Shown piece by piece: positions 34,706-43,930 of a stretch of 64,000 nt of DNA. The DNA is taken from the NCBI RefSeq assembly GCF_001263415.1, contig NZ_LGTE01000010.1, positions 1 to 64,000 on the forward strand, in the 5' to 3' direction. Origin of the DNA: Thermincola ferriacetica (GTDB taxonomy: Bacteria > Bacillota > Thermincolia > Thermincolales > Thermincolaceae). A program made the position numbers and the translations under genes. Every line of letters begins with the position of its first letter. Position 1 is the first letter of the stretch. The notes under the pieces were generated by a model. The model was not told where the DNA came from. It worked only from the letters and a program-made list of their open reading frames with translations, and made no database searches.

Positions 34706-35047
34706 ATGGACGTATTAAAAACTATTGAGCAGGAGCAAATGAAGGACAATATTCCTGATTTTAGGCCTGGTGATACTGTAAAGGTATACGTCAAGGTAGT
34801 TGAAGGTAACCGAGAGAGGATTCAGGTTTTTGAAGGTACTGTTATTAAGCGGCGTGGTGGCGGTTTGAGAGAAACCTTTACCGTTAGAAGGGTTTCATAT
34901 GGTGTTGGTGTGGAAAGGACATTTCCTCTTCATTCACCGAGAATAGAAAAGATAGAGGTAGTCAGACGTGGTAAAGTACGTCGCGCTAAACTATTCTACC
35001 TTAGACAAGTTAGAGGGAAAGCTGCCAGGATTAAAGAAAAGCGGTAG
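34706..35047 (+). CDS. rplS: 50S ribosomal protein L19
   Basis: L19 lies at the interface of the ribosomal subunits. The 113-residue product has [35 protein letters not shown] and [22 protein letters not shown] at 34706 with AAGGGGG upstream is the real start; the longer open frame from 34598 covers the leader only. A terminator follows. Confidence 0.98.
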   Translation: MDVLKTIEQEQMKDNIPDFRPGDTVKVYVKVVEGNRERIQVFEGTVIKRRGGGLRETFTVRRVSYGVGVERTFPLHSPRIEKIEVVRRGKVRRAKLFYLRQVRGKAARIKEKR

Positions 35048-35052
35048 TAGCG

Positions 35053-35080
35053 AAAGGGACTGTTACGCAGTCCCTTTTAA
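35053..35080 (+). terminator. Terminator after rplS
   Basis: AAAGGGACTG (35053-35062), loop TTACG, CAGTCCCTTT (35068-35077), then TTAAAATCTG and TTTTTTTT. Confidence 0.85.
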
Positions 35081-35198
35081 AATCTGTTTTTTTTAGAAAA
35101 ACTACAATCGGCTAATATATTTATTCCGCCAACATAGTTCTGTAGAAAGGCTTATGATGGGTTAAGGTCATAGTGCGGCCTTTTATAAGGAGGTAACC

Positions 35199-35840
35199 AT
35201 GGAACGGGAAAACGGTTTTAAAGAAGATATTGGACAAATTGGTGTGGAACCGGAAAAGATTGAAGCGGCCAAAGGCACATTAGCACAGACCGGTTTTGCG
35301 GAAGGCGCCTTGGAACATGATCAGAAAAAAAAGGGTAGTTTCTTTGGCGAAATTCTGGAATCAGTGGCGATAGCTGTTATCCTGGCTTTCGTGATCAGGG
35401 TATTTCTGTTTCAGCCCTTTTATATACCTTCCGGTTCGATGGAACCGACATTACAGCCCGGCGACCGTATAATAGTTAATAAATTTCTATACCGTTTTAA
35501 GGAACCGGCCAGGGGTGATATAATAGTTTTTAAATATCCCAGGAACCCAAAAAGGGATTTTATTAAGAGGGTTATAGGCCTACCCGGCGAAACAGTGGAA
35601 ATAAGGGACAGTGTTCTCTATATAAACGGAAAAAAAGTTGATCAGCCGTACCTGCCCAAAGGCCTGCGCTACGGCAGTTATGGACCGGTTAAAGTACCGG
35701 AAGGAAGTTATTTTATGATGGGCGATAATAGGAATAACAGTGAAGATAGTCGGGTATGGGGTACTTTGCCGCGGGAAAACATAGTAGGGAAGGCTATGCT
35801 GATATATTGGCCCCTGGCCCGTGCCGGAATGATAAAATGA
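35199..35840 (+). CDS. lepB: Signal peptidase I
   Basis: LepB removes signal peptides at the outer face of the membrane. The 213-residue product has an unusually long hydrophilic N-terminal tail (about 48 residues), one membrane segment (SVAIAVILAFVIRVFLF), the catalytic Ser near residue 80 in PSGSMEPTL, the Lys in RDFIKRVIGLPG, and GDNRNNSEDSR. ATAAGGAGGT precedes the ATG. It lies between rplS and rbgA as in related Clostridia. Confidence 0.97.
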   Translation: MERENGFKEDIGQIGVEPEKIEAAKGTLAQTGFAEGALEHDQKKKGSFFGEILESVAIAVILAFVIRVFLFQPFYIPSGSMEPTLQPGDRIIVNKFLYRFKEPARGDIIVFKYPRNPKRDFIKRVIGLPGETVEIRDSVLYINGKKVDQPYLPKGLRYGSYGPVKVPEGSYFMMGDNRNNSEDSRVWGTLPRENIVGKAMLIYWPLARAGMIK

Positions 35841-35868
35841 ATCAAGCTTATTCTCTTAAGGTGATTCC

Positions 35869-36729
35869 ATGGAACTAGATACGGTGATTCAGTGGTTTCC
35901 CGGTCATATGGTGAAAGCCAAGAAAATGGTCCGGGAAAACCTAAAGGTTGTTGATATTGTGATTGAACTGGTTGATGCCAGAATTCCTTCCAGCAGTAGG
36001 AACCCTGACCTACAGGAAATAATTCAGGGCAAACCCCGGGTTGTAGCTCTCAATAAAGCTGACCTGGCCGACCAGAATCTTACAGAACGGTGGACCCAGG
36101 TTTTTGCCAGAGACGGATGTAATGCTGTGGCCATAAATTCTACGACCGGGCAGGGGGTAGAGAAGCTTGTAGCATTGACAAAGAAAGCCGGCGAACCCGT
36201 TATGCAAAAGCTGGCCGCGAAAGGACGCAAACCAAGGCCTATAAGAGCAATGATTTTAGGTATACCGAATGTTGGGAAGTCGTCCTTAATCAACAAACTT
36301 GCCGGGAAAGGAGCTACCAGGACAGGGGACCGGCCTGGCGTAACACGGGGAAAACAGTGGATCCGGGTAGGCAGAGATATGGAATTGTTGGATACACCAG
36401 GAATCCTCTGGCCGAAATTTGACGACCCGGAAGTTGGGTTTAAACTGGCTGTGACGGGTGCGATAAAAGAAGAAGTAATAAACGTGGAGCAGGTTGTATT
36501 AAAACTGCTCAAATACTTAAAGGACATGCATCCGGAAAAATTGAAAGCCCGCTATAAGCTAGACAGTTTAAGTGAAAAACCGGTAGAAATTCTCGCCGAT
36601 ATAGGTGCCCGCCGGGGACTTCTGATACCGGGTGGACAGGTAGATATGGAAAAAGCTGCCCGTGTTATTCTGGCAGAATTCCGGGCGGGAAAACTGGGAC
36701 GATTTACCCTTGATTTGCCTGGTAGTTAA
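35869..36729 (+). CDS. rbgA: Ribosome biogenesis GTPase RbgA (YlqF)
   Basis: RbgA is a circularly permuted GTPase needed for late 50S assembly. The G4 motif NKADL (near residue 62) comes before G1 GIPNVGKSSLINKLAG (near residue 128) and G3 DTPGILWP, as expected for the permuted order. N-terminal FPGHMVKAKKMV is the family signature. 286 residues. GGTGATTCC lies before the ATG. Confidence 0.97.
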   Translation: MELDTVIQWFPGHMVKAKKMVRENLKVVDIVIELVDARIPSSSRNPDLQEIIQGKPRVVALNKADLADQNLTERWTQVFARDGCNAVAINSTTGQGVEKLVALTKKAGEPVMQKLAAKGRKPRPIRAMILGIPNVGKSSLINKLAGKGATRTGDRPGVTRGKQWIRVGRDMELLDTPGILWPKFDDPEVGFKLAVTGAIKEEVINVEQVVLKLLKYLKDMHPEKLKARYKLDSLSEKPVEILADIGARRGLLIPGGQVDMEKAARVILAEFRAGKLGRFTLDLPGS

Positions 36730-36731
36730 CG

Positions 36732-36770
36732 GAACGCGGCATATACATAGCTGCGTTTTTTTTTTTTTTG
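36732..36770 (+). terminator. Terminator after rbgA
   Basis: AACGCGGC and GCTGCGTT arms with a mismatched centre around ATATACATA, followed by about 13 consecutive T. Confidence 0.85.
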
Positions 36771-36889
36771 GCCAATTATTTGTTATCTAAAGAGAAAACT
36801 TATTTTTTCTGCAGGGTTTACCCGAATGTTAAAGAATAAATATTTATATAGAAACTAAAAAATGTCAACAGTTTTGGGGAGAGAGTTTC

Positions 36890-37669
36890 TTGGATATTTC
36901 AAAAATGAGCCTGGCTCTGATAAAAGAAAAAGTAAAAGAAATACGGAAAATACAGCCCGGTTTTTTGGAACTGATGGCGCAGGATTCCAGGACTGGCGTT
37001 AGAAATCTGTATTTAACCTGTAAAAAACGTCTGGAAGCTATGGAAAAAGAAAAAGAGCGGCTTAACGCTTTGCTTAAGTATGAAAGGGAGCTTTGGGCTG
37101 CTGGGTATACATTGGTTGCCGGTATTGATGAAGCCGGGCGCGGGCCTTTGGCCGGTCCAGTTGTAGCGGCTGCGGTAATCCTAAAGCAGGGGGATCTAAT
37201 TGAGGGTCTGAATGATTCAAAAAAACTGTCACCGGAGAAAAGAAGCGAATTGGAGGAAGTAATCAAAGAAAGAGCCGTTGCTTATGGCATTGGTATAGTC
37301 AGTGAAACGGAAATCGACGAGATGAACATTTACCAGGCCGCTTTAAAGGCGATGCGTATTGCGGTGGCTAAAATTTCCTTGAAACCGGAATATTTATTGG
37401 TTGATGCAGTAACTATACCGGGGGTGTCCATACCACAAAAAGCCATTGTACACGGGGACGCTTTGAGTTGTTCCATTGCCGCAGCTTCGATATTAGCTAA
37501 AGAAACAAGGGATAGGATTATGACGGAACTGGACGCTTTATACCCGCATTACGGCTTTGCCCAGCATAAAGGTTATGCTACCGCTTTTCACCTGGAGGCT
37601 CTTAAAAAATACGGGCCATGTCCTGTGCACAGAAAAACCTTTGGGCAGGTCCGGCAAAATCCTACATAA
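36890..37669 (+). CDS. rnhB: Ribonuclease HII
   Basis: RNase HII removes ribonucleotides from DNA. The 259-residue product has an N-terminal helical extension of about 75 residues, as in the Bacillus enzyme. It is followed by AGIDEAGRGPLAGPVVAAAVIL with the first acidic pair, then NDSKKLSPEKR, LLVDAV and AAASILAKETRD. The start is TTG at 36890 with GGGGAGAGAG upstream. It ends the block that began at ylxM. Confidence 0.96.
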   Translation: MDISKMSLALIKEKVKEIRKIQPGFLELMAQDSRTGVRNLYLTCKKRLEAMEKEKERLNALLKYERELWAAGYTLVAGIDEAGRGPLAGPVVAAAVILKQGDLIEGLNDSKKLSPEKRSELEEVIKERAVAYGIGIVSETEIDEMNIYQAALKAMRIAVAKISLKPEYLLVDAVTIPGVSIPQKAIVHGDALSCSIAAASILAKETRDRIMTELDALYPHYGFAQHKGYATAFHLEALKKYGPCPVHRKTFGQVRQNPT

Positions 37670-37806
37670 ATATACAAATATGTGTATAATGAATCAGTAA
37701 TTTTGGCAATTTTCTTTTTTTAAGAAGGGATTTTTGAAATGAATATAGAATATATATTACCGTGTAAGTTTTTGTCTACTTTTACACTGCTTCCGGAGGA
37801 TCTGCC

Positions 37807-38910
37807 ATGAAACGGATTGCTCTATTTGACGCCAAACCTAATATGGTTGTGGGCAGAGACGTGCGGAGCAGGACAGGTCATTTGCTTTTAAAAAAAGGCG
37901 CTATCTTATCCGAAAAAAATATCGGTATGCTGGCCAGATATGGCGTTCCCATTATTTATATTGAAGACAACCTATCGGACAGTTCGGAGTCGTTGGCGCC
38001 GGTTAATGAAGTGCCGGATGTAATAAATTGGGAAACCAGGGTGAGGGCCGAACGGGTTGTGCAGAACATTTTCCGTGATGTCAAAATGGGAAATGTTATT
38101 AATTTGGCAAGGCCCAAAAAGGTTGTTGATGAAATTATCAATGAGTTACTTGAAAATGCAAATATAATCGGCAAGCTTTCTGATATCAGGATACTTGATG
38201 ATTACACCTTTGCCCATTCTGTAAACGTGTGTGTTTTGGCAATTTCCATTGGCATCGCACTCAATTATAGCAGGCTAAGACTTAGAGAATTGGGTATTGG
38301 CGCTCTTTTACATGATATTGGAAAAACTAAAGTTCCCGATAGGATTCTACTGAAGCCGGCAAATCTCACTAACGAAGAGTTTGAGGAAATCAAGAAACAT
38401 CCTATATACGGCTATGAATTGCTTAATAACCACCCTGACTTAAGTAGCAACTCTGCCAGAATATGCCTGCAGCACCATGAAAGGATTAACGGGGCAGGGT
38501 ATCCATATAAGTTTAAAGGCGCCGAAATTCACGAATACAGCAAGATAGTTTCTATTGCTGACGTTTATGACGCTTTAACGGCGGACAGGGTTTATAAAAA
38601 TGCTGTTTATCCTTATGAGGCCATAGAAGTCATAATTGCTTCCAGCGGAAACCATTTTGATTCCGATTTGGTCCGCCTGTTTGTAGAAAATATTTCTATT
38701 TATCCTGTCGGGTCCACTGTGTTATTAAATACAGGTGAGACAGCTGTAGTAACGCAGGTGCATAGAAGTTTTCCCATCCGGCCTGTGGTTAAGTTGTTGA
38801 CCACAGCCGACGGAAAGCCTGTTAAAGACTTAAAAGAACTGGACCTGATGACAAATACAACCTTATTCATAAATAAAGTGCTTGATTTTAAGAATACCAA
38901 AAGACAATAA
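37807..38910 (+). CDS. HD-GYP domain phosphodiesterase
   Basis: A 367-residue cytoplasmic protein. The N-terminal 130 residues have no named domain. The HD-GYP domain (about 135-310) has LLHDIGKTKVPDRILLKPANL with His169-Asp170, KKHPIYGYELL, LQHHERINGAGYPYKFKG (GYP near 230) and SIADVYDALTADRVYKNA. These are the residues for c-di-GMP hydrolysis. The C-terminal about 60 residues form a short beta extension. GGAGGA lies before the ATG. It may oppose the GGDEF cyclase at 15419. Confidence 0.93.
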   Translation: MKRIALFDAKPNMVVGRDVRSRTGHLLLKKGAILSEKNIGMLARYGVPIIYIEDNLSDSSESLAPVNEVPDVINWETRVRAERVVQNIFRDVKMGNVINLARPKKVVDEIINELLENANIIGKLSDIRILDDYTFAHSVNVCVLAISIGIALNYSRLRLRELGIGALLHDIGKTKVPDRILLKPANLTNEEFEEIKKHPIYGYELLNNHPDLSSNSARICLQHHERINGAGYPYKFKGAEIHEYSKIVSIADVYDALTADRVYKNAVYPYEAIEVIIASSGNHFDSDLVRLFVENISIYPVGSTVLLNTGETAVVTQVHRSFPIRPVVKLLTTADGKPVKDLKELDLMTNTTLFINKVLDFKNTKRQ

Positions 38911-38940
38911 AGGTGACAGGTCAAAACAGTCGCCTTTTAT
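38909..38940 (+). terminator. Hairpin after the HD-GYP gene
   Basis: AAAGGTGAC (38909-38917) pairs with GTCGCCTTT (38929-38937) with one U.G. The tail, TATAAAAAC, is poor in T, so termination may be weak. Confidence 0.55.
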
Positions 38941-39058
38941 AAAAACTTAAAGATTCGCAAAATTCTAAATTATGGCTATTAATTAGTCAACTCTGGGTTT
39001 AAATGGATATTTTTTATATCCGTCAGCTTAAAAAACTTTAGATGAAAGGAGGGGGAAA

Positions 39059-39415
39059 ATGGGCGCTGGTTATGCGGTATTAGGAGTCATTTTGCTATGG
39101 GGTATTATATTCCCGACCTTGCTCTTATGGCTTTCTAGGTTGTTTCACCCCAAAAATCCAACACCGCAAAAACTTTTAACTTATGAGTGCGGTTTGGATA
39201 CCCAAGGGGAAACCTGGGTACAGTTTAAGATTAGCTATTTCATGTACGCGTTAATATTTATTGCTTTCGACGTGGAAACTATTTTCCTGTATCCCTGGGC
39301 GATTAAATTCCAAAGCTTAGGTTTATTTGCAATAGTTGAAATGTTTATATTTATTGCCATATTGTTAGTTGGATTTTTCTATGCTTGGAAGGAAGGAGCG
39401 TTAGAATGGATGTAA
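39059..39415 (+). CDS. nuoA: NADH-quinone oxidoreductase subunit A
   Basis: First gene of an 11-gene complex I operon. The 118-residue membrane protein has three hydrophobic segments and the ND3 signature [25 protein letters not shown] followed by [27 protein letters not shown] precedes the ATG. The 148-base gap upstream must carry the operon promoter, but I cannot place it with confidence; a small GGATAT/ATATCC hairpin lies at 39005-39021. Confidence 0.97.
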   Translation: MGAGYAVLGVILLWGIIFPTLLLWLSRLFHPKNPTPQKLLTYECGLDTQGETWVQFKISYFMYALIFIAFDVETIFLYPWAIKFQSLGLFAIVEMFIFIAILLVGFFYAWKEGALEWM

Positions 39416-39918
39416 TTAAACCAAACCAAGTTGACGAATTGGTCAGGAACAATGTTGTTCTAAGTACCGTTGAAGCGGCATTCAACTGGTGCAGGTCGAG
39501 GTCCCTCTGGCCTTTGACATTTGGTTTGGCCTGCTGTGCTATCGAGATGATGGCTGCTGCAGATACAAGGTACGACCTTGCCCGGTTTGGGTCCGAAGTG
39601 TTTCGCCCCTCTCCTCGGCAATGTGACCTTATGATTATAGCCGGAACCATAACCAAGAAAATGCAGCCTGTTGTACTGCGGCTTTATGAACAAATGGCTG
39701 AACCGAAGTATGTTTTGGCTATGGGTAGCTGCGCAATAAGCGGCGGACCATTCGTTGACTCTTACAACGTTGTTTTGGGAGGAGATACCTTTTTACCTGT
39801 AGATGTTTATGTCCCTGGATGCCCACCCAGGCCCGAAGCACTCATCTACGGTATTATGCAATTGCGGGAAAAAGTTGCCAATCCAAAGAAAATTGCGAGG
39901 TTGAAGGCGAATGGCTAA
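39406..39918 (+). CDS. nuoB: NADH-quinone oxidoreductase subunit B
   Basis: NuoB holds the terminal 4Fe-4S cluster N2. The cluster ligands are visible: the adjacent Cys in [10 protein letters not shown], Cys in MGSCAISGG and Cys in [14 protein letters not shown] at 39406, with AAGGAG upstream, gives 170 residues and overlaps the nuoA end; an ORF start at 39385 would add seven unlikely residues. It overlaps nuoC by eight bases. Confidence 0.97.
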   Translation: MDVIKPNQVDELVRNNVVLSTVEAAFNWCRSRSLWPLTFGLACCAIEMMAAADTRYDLARFGSEVFRPSPRQCDLMIIAGTITKKMQPVVLRLYEQMAEPKYVLAMGSCAISGGPFVDSYNVVLGGDTFLPVDVYVPGCPPRPEALIYGIMQLREKVANPKKIARLKANG

Positions 39919-40366
39919 GGTTATCGACCGTCAAGCTCTTGTGGGCGAGCTGAATAAAAAGTTTGGTGATTGTGCCGAGATATTTGAAGACAATACAAAT
40001 CAATCCATAAAAGTAAAGCCTGATAAGTTGGTAGAAGTGATGTTGGAACTGAGGGACAACCCTGATTATGATTTTAAAGTTTTGATGAATCTCAGTTCTG
40101 TAGATTATCCCGAAAACTTTACCGTAGTTTACCATCTGAATTCGTTAACTCACCTGCATAAGCTAACTGTCAAGGTTGAACTGGACAAAGCAAATCCTCA
40201 GGTTCCTTCAATTACTTCTGTTTGGAATGCTGCCAACGTACAGGAGAGGGAAGTATACGACTTGATGGGCATAGTTTTTACAGGTCATCCCAACCTGAAG
40301 AGAATTTTATTGGCCGACGATTTTGTCGGTCACCCATTGCGGAAGGACTTTAAAATGCAAGCATAG
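39911..40366 (+). CDS. nuoC: NADH-quinone oxidoreductase subunit C
   Basis: The 151-residue peripheral-arm subunit has the 30-kDa signature [29 protein letters not shown] and ends HPLRKDFK. It is separate from NuoD, unlike the fused NuoCD of enterobacteria. It overlaps nuoB. Confidence 0.96.
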   Translation: MAKVIDRQALVGELNKKFGDCAEIFEDNTNQSIKVKPDKLVEVMLELRDNPDYDFKVLMNLSSVDYPENFTVVYHLNSLTHLHKLTVKVELDKANPQVPSITSVWNAANVQEREVYDLMGIVFTGHPNLKRILLADDFVGHPLRKDFKMQA

Positions 40367-40414
40367 GAGTAAGAACTGTGGATTTTAATTTCGGGATTGT
40401 AGAGGTGTAAAATA

Positions 40415-41518
40415 ATGTTAAAAACACAAGAACTAACCCTGAATTTGGGACCTCACCACCCCAGTACCCACGGTGTATTCCGTTGTGTATTAAACCTTGA
40501 GGGAGAGTATATTACCAAGGCTGTAAACCACATCGGGTATCTGCACCGCGGACTGGAAAAACTGGCGGAATCCCGCACCTATACTCAGTTCATTCCTTAT
40601 AACGGCAGATTGGATTATGTAGCAGGCATGCTTAATGAGTGGGGCTATGTCATGGCTGTCGAAAAACTTTTGGGTATAACTGAGGAGATCCCTGAAAGAG
40701 CGGAATATATCAGGGTAATTGTAGGAGAACTGCAGCGTTTGGCCAGCCACGCCATTTATTTTGCTTCCATGGCTCTTGACGTGGCCGGCGCTACCGCATG
40801 GTTTTATGGGTTCCGTGACAGAGATGAGATACTTGATGTATTGGAAATGGTTTCGGGGCAAAGGCTTATGCATAACTATATGAGAATCGGCGGTGTTGCA
40901 GCTGACCTGCCTGATGGTTTCGAGGAAAAAGTCAGAGCGTTGCTGGATAAGCTGCCTGCTTGTATTGAAGAATACGAAGGCATTTTAATTGGCAATGAAA
41001 TATTTAAAGCCCGAACCATAGGAGTTGCGCCTGTTTCCAAGGAAATGGCCCTTGATTATGGATTTACCGGACCTAACCTTAGAGCATCGGGCGTGGATTA
41101 CGACTTGAGAAGAGACGAACCTTACAGTGTTTATGACCGGTTTAAGTTTAACGTTCCCGTGCGGCAGGGCGGCGATACCTATGACCGCGTGCTGATCCGT
41201 ATCGAGGAAATGAAAGAAAGCGTGAAGATTATCGAACAGGCATTAAAAGACCTTCCGGATGGCCCGATTATGGCCAAGGTTCCGAAAGTTATCAAACCGC
41301 CTGTCGGTGAAGTTTACAGTCGTATTGAAAATGCCAAGGGGCATCTTGGCTTCCACATTGTGAGTGACGGTTCAACGAAGCCTTATCGTACTAGGATTTA
41401 TTCACCTTGCTTCGTTAATGTTGGTATATTCCCTGAAATGGCTAAAGGGCTTCACCTGATGGATGCAGTAGTAGCCTTGGCATCACTCGATATAGTTCTG
41501 GGTGAAATCGACCGTTAA
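40415..41518 (+). CDS. nuoD: NADH-quinone oxidoreductase subunit D
   Basis: The 49-kDa subunit forms the quinone pocket with NuoB. The 367-residue product starts [25 protein letters not shown] and has [14 protein letters not shown] and [12 protein letters not shown], and ends [10 protein letters not shown]. The HH and Tyr region for quinone binding is kept. Confidence 0.97.
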   Translation: MLKTQELTLNLGPHHPSTHGVFRCVLNLEGEYITKAVNHIGYLHRGLEKLAESRTYTQFIPYNGRLDYVAGMLNEWGYVMAVEKLLGITEEIPERAEYIRVIVGELQRLASHAIYFASMALDVAGATAWFYGFRDRDEILDVLEMVSGQRLMHNYMRIGGVAADLPDGFEEKVRALLDKLPACIEEYEGILIGNEIFKARTIGVAPVSKEMALDYGFTGPNLRASGVDYDLRRDEPYSVYDRFKFNVPVRQGGDTYDRVLIRIEEMKESVKIIEQALKDLPDGPIMAKVPKVIKPPVGEVYSRIENAKGHLGFHIVSDGSTKPYRTRIYSPCFVNVGIFPEMAKGLHLMDAVVALASLDIVLGEIDR

Positions 41519-41565
41519 AGTTGAAAGAAAGACCAAAAAAATAGGGTTTATAGGGGAGAAGAAGC

Positions 41566-42621
41566 ATGGAAAAATCTTTTTTTATTAATGTTGCTGACGC
41601 CCTAAGGAATTGGTTGACTAACAGCCTGGGTTTTTCTGCTACTGCCACAGACTTAATAACCACCGCTATCTGGACACTGGTTGTAATCCTCTTTATATTA
41701 ATGAACCTGATTGTTCTTGTGTGGCTGGAAAGAAAATTCAGCGCTTTTTTCCAACAGCGTAGAGGTCCAAACCGGCTGGGGCCTGCTGGATTCCTGCAGT
41801 TCCCTGTGGACATCGTGAAGGTTTTGGGCAAGGAAGATATTATTCCCGCTGCCGCAGATAAAAGAGTGTTCAAGATTGCAAGTACCACACTTTTCATAAC
41901 TGCTCTTCTTGCTTGGGCTGTTATTCCTTTGGGCGACGGAGTAATCTTGAAAGATATGAATATCGGGTTATTCTACTTTATTGCAATTGGTTCTACTTCA
42001 ACAATTTCGTTTTTAATGGGTGGTTTCGCTTCCAATAACAAATACTCCTTGATTGGTGGTATGCGGACCGTAGCTCAGATGATCAGTTACGAAATCCCCA
42101 TGGTATTTTCGCTGCTAGGCGTAGTGATGATGGTTGGTTCCCTGAAATTGAGCGATATAGTTGCTGCTCAAAAAAATATCTGGTTTATTATTCCACAATT
42201 AGTTGCTTTTGTGGTTTACTTTATATCCACTGTGGCGGAAACAAACAGGGGACCCTTTGACCTCGCAGAGGGCGAGCAGGAACTGGTTGCCGGTTATTTC
42301 ACTGAGTACTCGGGAATTCGTTATGCTATCTGGATGATTGCTGAGTACGGAAACCTGGTAGCTGTCTCTATTATAGCCTCTATTATGTTCCTGGGTGGCT
42401 GGAATGCACCCTTTGGCTTGACCTTTATACCACCGTTTATTTGGCTCTTGCTAAAGATCTACTTCATGATCTTTCTGTTTATGTGGGTTAAGTGGACATA
42501 TCCGCGGATCCGTATTGACCACTTAATGCACTTTGGTTGGAAGTTCCTGATTCCGGTTTCGCTGGCGAACATTCTGGTTACGGGAATCGGTATTTACGTT
42601 TATCGAATGATAACTGGTTAG
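41566..42621 (+). CDS. nuoH: NADH-quinone oxidoreductase subunit H
   Basis: The 351-residue membrane subunit links the quinone site to the proton pumps. It has about eight membrane segments, VWLERKFSAFFQQRRGPNRLGPAG, and SYEIPMVFSL with AETNRGPFDLAEGEQELVAGYFTEYSG, whose acidic residues are functionally important. GGGGAGAAG precedes the ATG. Confidence 0.97.
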   Translation: MEKSFFINVADALRNWLTNSLGFSATATDLITTAIWTLVVILFILMNLIVLVWLERKFSAFFQQRRGPNRLGPAGFLQFPVDIVKVLGKEDIIPAAADKRVFKIASTTLFITALLAWAVIPLGDGVILKDMNIGLFYFIAIGSTSTISFLMGGFASNNKYSLIGGMRTVAQMISYEIPMVFSLLGVVMMVGSLKLSDIVAAQKNIWFIIPQLVAFVVYFISTVAETNRGPFDLAEGEQELVAGYFTEYSGIRYAIWMIAEYGNLVAVSIIASIMFLGGWNAPFGLTFIPPFIWLLLKIYFMIFLFMWVKWTYPRIRIDHLMHFGWKFLIPVSLANILVTGIGIYVYRMITG

Positions 42622-42632
42622 GTGGTGATAGA

Positions 42633-43082
42633 GTGTTTGGACAAGGACTTATAAAAGGTCTCAGCATTACTTTGAAACACTTCTTTGAAAAGAAGATTAC
42701 TCAGCAGTATCCCGAGGAAAGACCCAATTTACCGGACCGTTTCAAGGGTTCTTTCAAATTAAATGTTCCCAAATGTATAGCCTGTGGACTGTGTGCCAAC
42801 GCTTGCCCCAACCATGTCATCGAAATTACCTCTGAAAAAGGTGAAGATAAAAAGAAAAAACTGACTGGATATAAGATGATGGTTGAGAGATGTTTATACT
42901 GCGGTTTTTGTGTTGAAACCTGTCCGACCAAGGCTTTACAGTGGACTAAAGAATTTGAAAATACGAAATTTTTCCGGGAAGATGTAAACTTGGACCTTTT
43001 CAACAGTTATGTTCCGTCCCCGGATGATGAAAAGCCTACTAAAGCCGACAGTGAAGAAAACGAGTCGGCTCAGGCCAGTTAG
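42633..43082 (+). CDS. nuoI: NADH-quinone oxidoreductase subunit I
   Basis: The ferredoxin-like subunit carries two 4Fe-4S clusters: CIACGLCANACP and CLYCGFCVETCP. GTG at 42633 gives 149 residues (VFGQGLIKGLSITLKHFF) and follows the nuoH stop by 11 bases with GGTGGTG as SD; the longer frame from 42537 overlaps nuoH and is unlikely. In complexes without NuoEFG this subunit is a plausible docking point for the electron donor. Confidence 0.96.
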   Translation: MFGQGLIKGLSITLKHFFEKKITQQYPEERPNLPDRFKGSFKLNVPKCIACGLCANACPNHVIEITSEKGEDKKKKLTGYKMMVERCLYCGFCVETCPTKALQWTKEFENTKFFREDVNLDLFNSYVPSPDDEKPTKADSEENESAQAS

Positions 43083-43095
43083 GGGTGAGATGTAG

Positions 43096-43590
43096 ATGAC
43101 TATTATGTTCTGGGTTATAGCCATAATCACATTAGGATCGGCTCTTATGATGGTTATGAACAGGAACATTTTTCATAGCGCTCTGTTCATGATCGTTACT
43201 TTTATCGGAGTGGCCGCAACCTACCTGATGCTTCAGGCAGATTTTATGGCGGCTGTACAGGTGCTTGTTTACGGAGGAGCTATTGCCATATTCGTAGTGT
43301 TCGGTATCATGCTTACCCAACGGGGAGATATGAAACAGTCCAACTTATTCTCCAAGCATGCTCCACTGGCAGCTATTGTGGCTCTGGCATTGATTGTTAT
43401 CAACGGAGTTATGGTTCTCAAAACCAACTGGGCTGTAAGTAATGCAGCGCCTCCCACCGAGACTGTAGGCCCCATTGCTGAACTAATGTTGCAGAAATAT
43501 GTCATTCCTTTTGAAGTAGCTGCAATTCTATTACTGGTTGCTTTGATAGGAGCAGTAATAATAGCGAAAGAGGTGAAAAAGACCTCATGA
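43096..43590 (+). CDS. nuoJ: NADH-quinone oxidoreductase subunit J
   Basis: A 164-residue membrane subunit with five hydrophobic segments, including the ND6 hallmark [27 protein letters not shown] with a pi-bulge type Gly-rich centre. It overlaps nuoK by four bases. Confidence 0.96.
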   Translation: MTIMFWVIAIITLGSALMMVMNRNIFHSALFMIVTFIGVAATYLMLQADFMAAVQVLVYGGAIAIFVVFGIMLTQRGDMKQSNLFSKHAPLAAIVALALIVINGVMVLKTNWAVSNAAPPTETVGPIAELMLQKYVIPFEVAAILLLVALIGAVIIAKEVKKTS

Positions 43591-43895
43591 TCGGATTGCA
43601 ACATTTTTTGATTTTTAGTGGTACGCTTTTCTGTATAGGCCTTTTCGGCGCCTTGGCGAAAAGAAATGCCATTGCCATACTGATGGGTCTTGAATTAATG
43701 CTGAATGCTGTTAATATCAACCTCGTTGCTTTTTCAAGGTATATTACTACAGGCGACTTTACTGGCCAAGTTTTTGCAATTTTTGTTATTGCCGTAGCCG
43801 CAGCAGAGGTAGCAGTTGGTTTAGCCTTAATCGTAGCTATATACCGTGACCGGATTTCTGTTAACGTTGAAGATTTTGATTGGTTAAAATGGTAG
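43587..43895 (+). CDS. nuoK: NADH-quinone oxidoreductase subunit K
   Basis: A 102-residue protein with three membrane helices, [32 protein letters not shown] (ND4L signature with the conserved Glu in GLELML) and [17 protein letters not shown]. The ATG overlaps the nuoJ stop. Confidence 0.97.
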   Translation: MIGLQHFLIFSGTLFCIGLFGALAKRNAIAILMGLELMLNAVNINLVAFSRYITTGDFTGQVFAIFVIAVAAAEVAVGLALIVAIYRDRISVNVEDFDWLKW

Positions 43896-43930
43896 ATTAT
43901 CTACTAACAAAGGTAGGTGCAAAGTAAACA

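Noticed and set aside
42537..42632. N-terminal extension of nuoI overlapping nuoH
   Set aside because: It reads nuoH sequence in another frame; the GTG at 42633 gives the normal NuoI start.
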